This document shows, piece after piece, positions 56,593 through 64,000 of a stretch of DNA of 64,000 nt. The position numbers and the translations under genes are program-made. Source of the DNA: Xanthostigma xanthostigma (lineage: Eukaryota > Arthropoda > Insecta > Raphidioptera > Raphidiidae); the NCBI GenBank assembly GCA_963575645.1, contig OY754470.1, positions 3,348,001-3,412,000 of the forward strand. The letters are read 5' to 3'. How positions within the stretch are numbered: position 1 is the first letter of the stretch; each line of letters begins with the position of its first letter. The notes beneath the pieces are model-generated. The model was not told where the DNA came from and searched no databases. It saw only the letters and a list, made by a program, of their open reading frames with translations.

Positions 56593-57097
56593 GTATATGA
56601 GTACACACACATGTGCGCTAACATTTTTTTTCTGTTTCGAAGGTCCACATTTCCGTGATCACAGGTCGTATCACCTAAGAGTATCATTTAAATCGCCCAA
56701 GGTTAATGAAACATGTCTACTTCAAAATATAAGTTAACACGGAGAAGTTTAATGACATGTATTTTGCAATAAACAAATTCATGATATTTTTCCGCGTTGG
56801 CTCGGTTATTGAAATGCAAATTAATTGTTCAAAACCTTTTCTATGCGTCGTTTTAATGTTTAATTAAAATTTAGAAATACACGTCAGTAGTTAATTAATA
56901 CAAGTGGATCACTTGTAATTCTAATTAACTCGATAAATATGGTGGCACGGAATGTACAAACGCTTTTTACTATATAGGAAAAATAATCAAAAATCACTGT
57001 TTTCAAATAAATTGCGATGCTTTGAAATAACGTACAGAACATTATACACAGGGGCGAATGAGCCCGCAGGGATTTTGGGAGCTTTTTTCAGTATAAT

Positions 57098-57537
57098 AAT
57101 AATAATAATAATAATGCGTTTAACGTCCGTTTCTCGACTTTATATCATAACAGACGCTATTCGCACCATTACTATTTTTCAACTATCAGACTTCGCGTTA
57201 TTTCTACATTTTTCAACTTCAACAAATTAATAGCAATGGTCGAATGAAGGAATTTTAGGACATTAGGATAAGGTAGACAGCTTTTGAGGATAAGAGTTTG
57301 ACAGGTAATCGGCCATGGTATTGAATAAGGAATCATCTCGATATTTATCTGAAATTATTGAGGGGAAGCGTGGAAAACCTCAACAAGATGGCCGGTACAG
57401 GAATGACAGTTTCTCGGCGAGAGGCAGCAGGAAAAAGTCCCAGCCACAACTGCCCCCGCCGGGATTTGTACCCGGTACATCCCGAATGCGAGTCTTGTGC
57501 CCTCACCACTACGTTACACCGCTCTGTCAATTCTAAG
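57098..57537 (-). mobile_element. tRNA-derived SINE
   Basis: On minus the head reads AGCGGTGTAACGTAGTGGTG (box A region) and GGGTACAAATCCCGGCGGGG (degenerate box B), followed by an unrelated body ending GACGTTAAACGC and an (ATT)n tail at 57097-57117. The tRNA-like head, non-tRNA body and microsatellite tail are the standard SINE layout. Confidence 0.7.
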
Positions 57538-58924
57538 GTAAAATTAATAATGCTTTATTTATCTTTGTTGTAATAGCTCTCACAACCGTAAGCTATAATT
57601 TTTGTAGCGTCGAATAGAAAGTGTTGAACGCTCACTTTGTACATGGCGGCAAAAACTAGCGCTGGTCCTCTGTATGAAAAAAAAAATAGTATTCATGACG
57701 GGATCGTAATCTTACTTTCTTATGTCCACGGTGAAGTGTCCACGATGAAACTGACAATTCATTAGTGTTTCTTTAGCCATAATACTGTAAATTATCCGTT
57801 TTTACAACAAAGTGAAATATATGCATCGACGTAGCACTTAATGAATTCACAATCTGAATTAAAAATCTCTTTTATTATTACTTATTTGCGTGTTTCAATC
57901 CTTCGTCTGAACTACTTGAATAATGCCGATTACGGTCTTTGAATTACATAATTTATGTTTCAGAGTTTTCAGTGTACTTATTGACTTTTCGACTATTTTT
58001 TAACTTAAAAAAAGAGGAGGTTTTCTATTCGATTTTTTTTTTAGTATGTCTGTCCGTCGATATATTCGCCGGCTGTGAACCCATTTAATGAATCTTTTTT
58101 TTATTCGACAGAGTATGTCTCAAAGTTGGCCCCATATAAATTTTAGCAAAATCGGTTTAGCAACTTTTTTAAAAAATTAATAAACCATTAAATAAAGAAA
58201 TAATGCAAAAGTTGTAGTTGAGTGAACGTTGCTTTTCGGTTACATTAAACACTAAAGAAGATCACTCCAAAATTTAAATAAAAAGAGTCACTCAAAAGCG
58301 TTAAATAACACAGTCTTGAGGTCGGTACCAATTTAATTACTATCACGTTTTATGTAGGTATACTTAGGTATATATTAAACGGGTGCCTACATAAAAACTT
58401 TATTATTTTACGCTTTTTAGTGAATATGAAGTAATTTTCTATAATAATTTAAATTCTATTCCCTGATTTAATAGATTCATAAAGCTTAGTGTACACTGTA
58501 CATTGCATTGGCTTAATTGAGCTCGAGTCGACCAATTCATGTCCTCCATATTTTTTTAAAGCCATTTATTTTATATTTTCAAAGTTAGTTATAATTAGTA
58601 TTTGTAGATTGTTTCGTTATATTTTTTTATTTCCGTGTACAAAACAACGTTTGTAAATTCATGTTCGTGTTTATAAAATTATTTTAAAATTGCTTTGTTT
58701 ACGCGAAGCTTGAAGCTGACCTTAACAAAGAGTGTTTGTCCTACGCGTTTATATTTTTGGAATCGGCTGGCCCGTTGTTATCTGTCAAATTTTAAAAATG
58801 CATTTGACGTTTGTGACACACGCCGTTTTAATAATAAATAAATAAATAATCTGATTTGGTGAGATTGTTTTTTTCTGGAACCAAGTAAAGTTTTGGTTTC
58901 ATCGTAGCACAGAGCACTTAGAGA
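57538..58924. other. Intergenic, nothing assignable
   Basis: AT-rich sequence with no ORF, RNA gene or element end I can support. Confidence 0.4.
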
Positions 58925-59749
58925 GATTGCGAATATTATTCAGTTTTCAATTTTGGCGTCATTTGTCCAAGGTTAAATTTTGACAGCTGATTGGCCGCGC
59001 ACGTTGTAGGTACGCACACATTTGTAGTGGTTCTGGGTACTAGATTGATTATTAATACTATGTTTAAAGCTTTATTACCTAATGTTAAAGTAAAAGCTGA
59101 TAAAAGATATAATTGCAAGGGTTACCTTAGTTAAAATTCTCGTGTCAATTTTAAACGCGCTAATCTCCGAAACCACAGAGCCGATTTTAATGAAATTTTG
59201 CAAATGTGTCTTGCTTGGTGCAACTTACGTTATAGGATAGTTTTTATTAAATATTTTGTACAAAAAACTGTTTTAGTAAAATGTAACGACATCTGATTTG
59301 TTTAGAAGCAAACAAAAAAAAATGTTTTAGTACCAAGTAGCGCCATCTGTTAGAATTCACCCAAAGCTATTAGTTCAGAAGCAAATCTGGTAGAATTTGC
59401 TCAAAGCTATTAGTACAGACGCCGGGCCGCAAATGAAATACATTATCGCACCCGGGTGACACCGGGTCGGACCGCTAGTTTAAATAAAGGGTATGAAAAA
59501 ACTTTTTTAATAAAAATGGTATGAAATTTGAACTTTCTGTTTTTTTTTTTTAAATTAAAATAATAATTAATTGGATATAATATGTTAATAGAATAGATAG
59601 GTGAAATTAAACTTTCTGTTTTATTTAAGGTTATGTTCACATTAAAAAAAAATTATATTTTTCTGAAATTACTATTCGAAAGTAAGCGCTAGAACTTTGA
59701 GAATGCGAATGTCAAAAAAATATGCGAATATATATTCGTTACATCACTA
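58925..59749. mobile_element. hAT-like MITE family copy interrupted by a Helitron-like element
   Basis: Shares GACAGCTGATTGGC and AAAAGATATAATTGCAAGG with 48799-49197 and ends (inverse) TAGTGATGTAACGAATATAT at 59749. It is split at 59138-59478. Confidence 0.6.
59138..59478 (+). mobile_element. Helitron-like element, clean insertion
   Basis: 341 bp starting TCTCGTGTCAATTTTAAACG and ending CGGACCGCTAG before a T, with a CACCCGGGTG palindrome about 20 bp before the end and no duplication. The empty site is visible in the related copy at 48799-49197. Confidence 0.6.
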
Positions 59750-60450
59750 GTACATACACACTATGTAAATAAAGACATTCAATTCCATTGGCCAGCGCAA
59801 GTCTCTTTTACCATGGATAGACGGAAGCGATGCGTCAAAAACATTTGACGATGTCATTTTTAACAACGTCTTTGTCTTGTTGCCTGTACGAAGACTGAAA
59901 GATTCATTGAGCTGAAGTGAACTGGGTTTCAAAAATGAATGACAGCTAAAATATTGTTTTTTTTCTACATTGTCGTATTTATATATATTTTTCGACAGCC
60001 CACGCAAACTGTCGAGCGTCTATAATCTATTGTCTATTTCAGATAACACAAATCGCGACACGTAAAACTAATTAATATAGCGAATGCTAGCTTAAGAAAA
60101 TTAATATTCGCGCCTGCTATTGTTTTATATATATATATCTTTAGTATTAGCTGATAGGTAGTTTATGGAAATTACATTAATTGACTTGGTTAGATTGCGT
60201 ACTTTTGTTTCGTCATTACAGTACTAGTGCGTTATGGGTCACTCATGTATGTAAAGCAACAGTTTTATGCAAAATAACATATTGCCCGACCACATTTCAT
60301 TTTAGAACTTGTTTTGTATTTTTGTGTTAGCTGTAGTCAAGGTTAGTAGAATAGATAGGCTGTCACGTTCCATCTGACCAATAAGCGCGGGAATGACGTC
60401 AGCTGGTGGATCGTTCATATTTTTACCATTCTATAAAGACAATATCAAAT

Positions 60451-61092
60451 ATGTCATTTATTAATAAGAAAAAATTCGCAGGTTTGTGGACAATAGTTAT
60501 ATTTATAATTGTACGACGTTTCGTCTATAAATTTAGATTTTTTCAAGTACAAATTGAAAATTATTTAAAACAATAATTATGAAAATAAACATTAATTACT
60601 AACCATAGCAATTAACAAAAGTTAAGGTACATAAGATAAAAACATGGCAACAAGTTTATGTATAAATTTTTAAACAATAAAAATAAAAATTAAAAATTCG
60701 AAAGTTAGTTCAATTTCATAATATAGTTGTACTGACTACTTAAATTTTGAGTGTCTGTTCTATAATTAATAGAATTGTTTTTTCTAATAAAACACATTTC
60801 ACTGATATTACGTTTTTTCCAATTTGACTCTTTATCTAATATTTGAACTTCGTTAAATAGAAATTTATGTCCAGTGTCGAAATGATGAGATGACAACGCG
60901 GTCTTATTATCACTTAATAAATTATTGTTTCTAAAGTCCATTCTGTGTTGGTAAATTCTATGTTTTAGTAACTGTCTTGTTTGCCCCACATAACACTTAC
61001 TACATTCACAAGGTATTTTGTAAATGATATTAGATTGATGTCTTATTAACTATTATCGATGGACACGATATCTAATATATAATGTCATTTAT
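60451..61092 (-). mobile_element. Penelope-like element, 3' part with GIY-YIG-like domain
   Basis: About 620 bp flanked by an exact 11-bp duplication ATGTCATTTAT (60451-60461, 61082-61092). On minus, about 61035-60705 encodes YKIPCECSKCYVGQTRQLLK, then HRIYQHRMDFRNN and SSHHFDTGHKFLFNEVQILD, a GIY-YIG endonuclease-like region as found at the C-terminus of Penelope-like element reverse transcriptases. Downstream at 60553-60507 is a hammerhead-like stem (TTGAAAA...TAGAC-GAAACGTC-GTAC). It is 5' truncated: no reverse-transcriptase palm region is present. Confidence 0.82.
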
Positions 61093-61179
61093 ATTTAATG
61101 AGGACTATATAAATCTTTTACTACTAAAATTCAATATTCTTTTGATTTTTCTGATATTTGTCAACAACAGTCGTTGCCA

Positions 61180-61270
61180 CGCAATTAATTTATTCGTCCA
61201 CCGGATGACGTCATCTCCCCACTGCTATCCAACGGAACGAGGCAACTTCTGTAATATACTAATCTCGAGC
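61180..61270. repeat. Inverted relative of the 54534 block
   Basis: GATGACGTCATC and CCAACGGAACGAGGCAACTT are the inverse of the sequence at 54534-54595. Contains a perfect GATGACGTCATC palindrome. Confidence 0.5.
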
Positions 61271-61737
61271 TGTAGTCGGATTTTGTTATTATAATAAACG
61301 TTTTTTTAATAAATGTGTTTCGTGCGAAATTTGTTCACAAAATGTGAACAAAGCCATTCTTTATGCATCACTATTAAGAAGTTTCCGTAACGGTGCTCGT
61401 GCTGCTGAATTTAGGTGAAATCGATAGTTATCAGTGCAGTAAGGGCGTTAGAAAGCGACATGAACATGGCCACAGGTCGTATAAACAGGAACGATACTAA
61501 GTTTTATCTGTCTATGAAGTCAACCGTGAGAAGGAGTGTTTTGTAAAGTTAGATCATTTTACAAATAAACGTCGGACGACCGGCCGGTTTGAAAAGGCAG
61601 ACGACTCCGACGACACGGGTAAGAAAACTGCCAACCGAACCCTCCCTTTGCCTCCGCTTTGCAAACCTACATCTTCTATTGGGGATCGATCAAGGGAGAA
61701 GTCTGATGTGGTATGTTCAGGGTTAAACAATTTATGT

Positions 61738-62072
61738 TAAGACCTCTGTACACGAGGCTAGAAACGCTGCTAGAAACACTGCTTGGAGTTCTGCTGGCCG
61801 GTAAACTGAGTACGAAGCTGGAAATGACGTGACTGCGGGCTCGCCTGCTAGCTCATAAGATAGGTTTAAAATTAGAACAGGGGCTATTTTCCTTGCTAGG
61901 TCCGTTGCTCGGTATGAGCAAGAGCCAATCACGTGGGCGACTTGAACAAACGCCCACAAACCAAAATAGCGTAATTCTGCTCAGAGTTAGACAACAGACA
62001 CGTTTTGCTCTGTGTTTATATTTGAACTGTCACTCTGCGCGCATCAGATTTATTCACAAAACTAGCTTGATA
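61738..62072. mobile_element. MITE family 'CACACGAGGC', truncated copy
   Basis: Starts AGACCTCTGTACACGAGGCT, with the CCAATCACGTGGGCG block (61923-61937) in inverse orientation to the copy at 18651. The far end is missing. Confidence 0.6.
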
Positions 62073-64000
62073 TAGATATTTAAAAATAATGTCGTCATCA
62101 ACAAACTCCATGTTCGCCATGTGCAACTTTTAGTTACGAGCAGCTTAACTTAAATGTCTATTCTATAGTAGCTAATAAACGTAAATTAGATGTCGTCATC
62201 AAGAAAAACCATGTTATATTCCAACGCATACACACGGCAATCGCTAACACATATTTTCGCGCCGCCATTTTACTAAATTTAAACGTAACAGCGTCGAGCG
62301 CCACAGCATTTGCACGTTTTTATACCCGTTTGAACGCGCCGGTAGACGTTCGATAAGAATACAGTACGTACATCCCTGATCGACCTATTAGGGCAATAGA
62401 TTACCATGTCCCGTGACCTGTGACACCCGCGGCGCTGCGCCCTATCGCAGGGGTAGCGGATAGACGACACTTCACTTGTTCATCAGTCACTGTCCGATCG
62501 CACCGGCTTTTTATGCTTTGCTTGCCGTGACTCTAACTTCAAGTTCCAATGTTAGCAGCTGAAGACGTTATCTTTTTGAACGACGGTTTGCCAGATGAGA
62601 TTTTAGAATGTGAATGCGGCTCACATATTGTTGTTAATAATCATTAATCAATCACATTTAATCTTGCTGCTAGATTAAGCATAATTCTTTAATTATTTAA
62701 ATTCATGTTAAGTAAACCGGTATATCCTAAGTTCGCCTTTGTCAGGGAGTCAGTTCTTATTTGAAACAATAAAATTGTTTCATTTTTATCAATTAGTGTT
62801 CAACCCCCACATTTGTGTGTTCTATAGCCAAGTTTTGGTTCTGCTTAAATAGTTTATAACAATTGATCGCGTCAGAATTTTTCAATCTTGATAATTTTTA
62901 TTCAATCTACACCCAATTCTCAATGTTCTTAATTTTTTTTCAGATTTTTCTGACTGATCCTTTGGTGACAAAGATGGGGGATGGCGTTTTGTCCAAAAAA
63001 TTGTTGAATTAGTGCTTAAATAAGCTTTCATTTGACACCCCACCCGTTTGTCTTCGAAAGTGTTTTTTTTTTCCAATTCCCAATTTATCCTCTGAAATTA
63101 GTCCCCAGAAGCCTAGTCCTACTTTGTATACTTTACATTCTCTGTGCCGAATTGCAATTTTCTACGTTACCACCAATGTTTCTGATTTTAATTTAGAAGT
63201 GAAAATATAGAGCTAAAAATTATTAATCTATTTTTTATATATTTTTCATTATTTTTGTGCTTTTTAGCTTGTTTTATCAAAAAAAAAAAATATAGCCTTA
63301 TTTTCACCTTTGAATTAAAATTAGAAATATTGGTGGTATTTTTCCGGGAGATGGGACTTTTCTGTAGTAAATTTCCTGCTCTTTCAGAATTTTTTTTGTG
63401 ATTTTAGATATCTACAATAGTTTATGAGATATTCGCAAAAAACCTAACCTCTCTTTTTTTTACTGAAATGTTTATAACTTTTGCAATTTTTTCGGTTCCC
63501 ACTTCAATTTTTTAAAAAAAAGTTTCTAGATGTCATTCCGAATCGAATGACACTATGATCATAATTTTCGGTGAAGGAGGGCAGGGACTCATCAAAAAAG
63601 GACATAATAACTAGACTAAAATATTGAATGTACGTTTTAAAAGAATTTGAAAATAAAAGTTTATTGATTTAATGGGGAAAAAACGTAATAACTATGCTAT
63701 CACAAAGGGGGTACAAAATGTGTTTGACGAATTGTTCAATGGATCGTGAGTATTACAAAATACAATATCAAAGCAGATTTCGGTGCATTGTAAGAGGATG
63801 TAACTGTGTTAGGGGGTTTGAGGGTGGACTGTGTCGTCCGTGTCGAGGGAAGATCGACCGCGTGTTTTTGGTTTATCGGGATCAAACAGTAAACGCTTCT
63901 TCGGACGATTTACTATATATATTATATAAAGTCAGAATTGATCTTCAATCATCATCTCGTTTGCTATGCAGCAGTACAGTGGTGGCGCATTAACATTTCA
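62073..64000. other. Right end of window, no supported gene
   Basis: A GC-richer patch (62220-62560) is followed by AT-rich DNA. A 99-codon frame 63694-63993 has a cysteine-rich stretch (CIVRGCNCVRGFEGGLCRPC) but no recognisable domain or signal. Confidence 0.35.

Noticed and set aside
61893-62075. 60-codon ORF
   Set aside because: Lies in a truncated MITE copy and shows no coding signal.
63694-63993. 99-codon ORF with a Cys-rich stretch
   Set aside because: No signal peptide, no recognisable cysteine spacing and no splice context; kept only as a remark on the right end of the window.

Overview
The window is insect nuclear DNA: AT-rich, with compact conserved exons separated by long introns and intergenic stretches full of transposable-element debris. 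Splice sites follow GT-AG throughout, one gene is an invertebrate B-type muscarinic receptor, and another is an insect-style flavin monooxygenase. I could not fix the insect order from the sequence alone.

Layout from left to right. (1) 146-2053 (+) is the 3' end of EMC1, an ER membrane protein complex subunit; its upstream exons lie outside the window. (2) 2054-6727 holds no gene I can support, only inverted-repeat elements. (3) 6728-7891 (-) is a two-exon gene for a small secreted, helical protein of unknown function. (4) 9376-10401 (-) is MED4, a Mediator subunit. It shares a 225-bp divergent promoter with (5) FARSB, 10627-17825 (+), the cytosolic phenylalanyl-tRNA synthetase beta chain, in ten exons with at least five MITEs in its introns. 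(6) 17826-21477 is intergenic, with a decayed acidic coding tail, two copies of a MITE family and a 74-nt hairpin. (7) 21478-30588 (+) is a seven-exon flavin-containing monooxygenase whose first intron is about 6 kb of repeats. (8) 30589-39155 is intergenic with several small DNA transposons. (9) 39156-45766 (-) is a muscarinic acetylcholine receptor that I assign to the B type, in seven visible exons. (10) 45800-64000 is a transposon-rich tract with no host gene I can support: LINE, Penelope-like, hAT, mariner-like, Helitron-like and SINE pieces.

The host genes are ordinary conserved genes and do not form a pathway. The only regulatory link visible is the MED4/FARSB shared promoter.

The most interesting material is mobile. 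Four insertions (23.7, 41.3, 50.0 and 60.5 kb), each with an 11-13 bp target-site duplication, carry hammerhead-ribozyme-like folds (a CTGAAGA or decayed equivalent core, stem II, then GAAA). One of them also carries a GIY-YIG endonuclease-like fragment typical of Penelope-like elements. Two are very short units of about 100 and 180 bp that are little more than the hammerhead-like fold plus a long stem I. I also resolved precise ends and target duplications for several hAT, TTAA-site and TA-site MITEs, including a hAT inserted inside another hAT in a FARSB intron. All family assignments come from reading the sequence; no database search was run.
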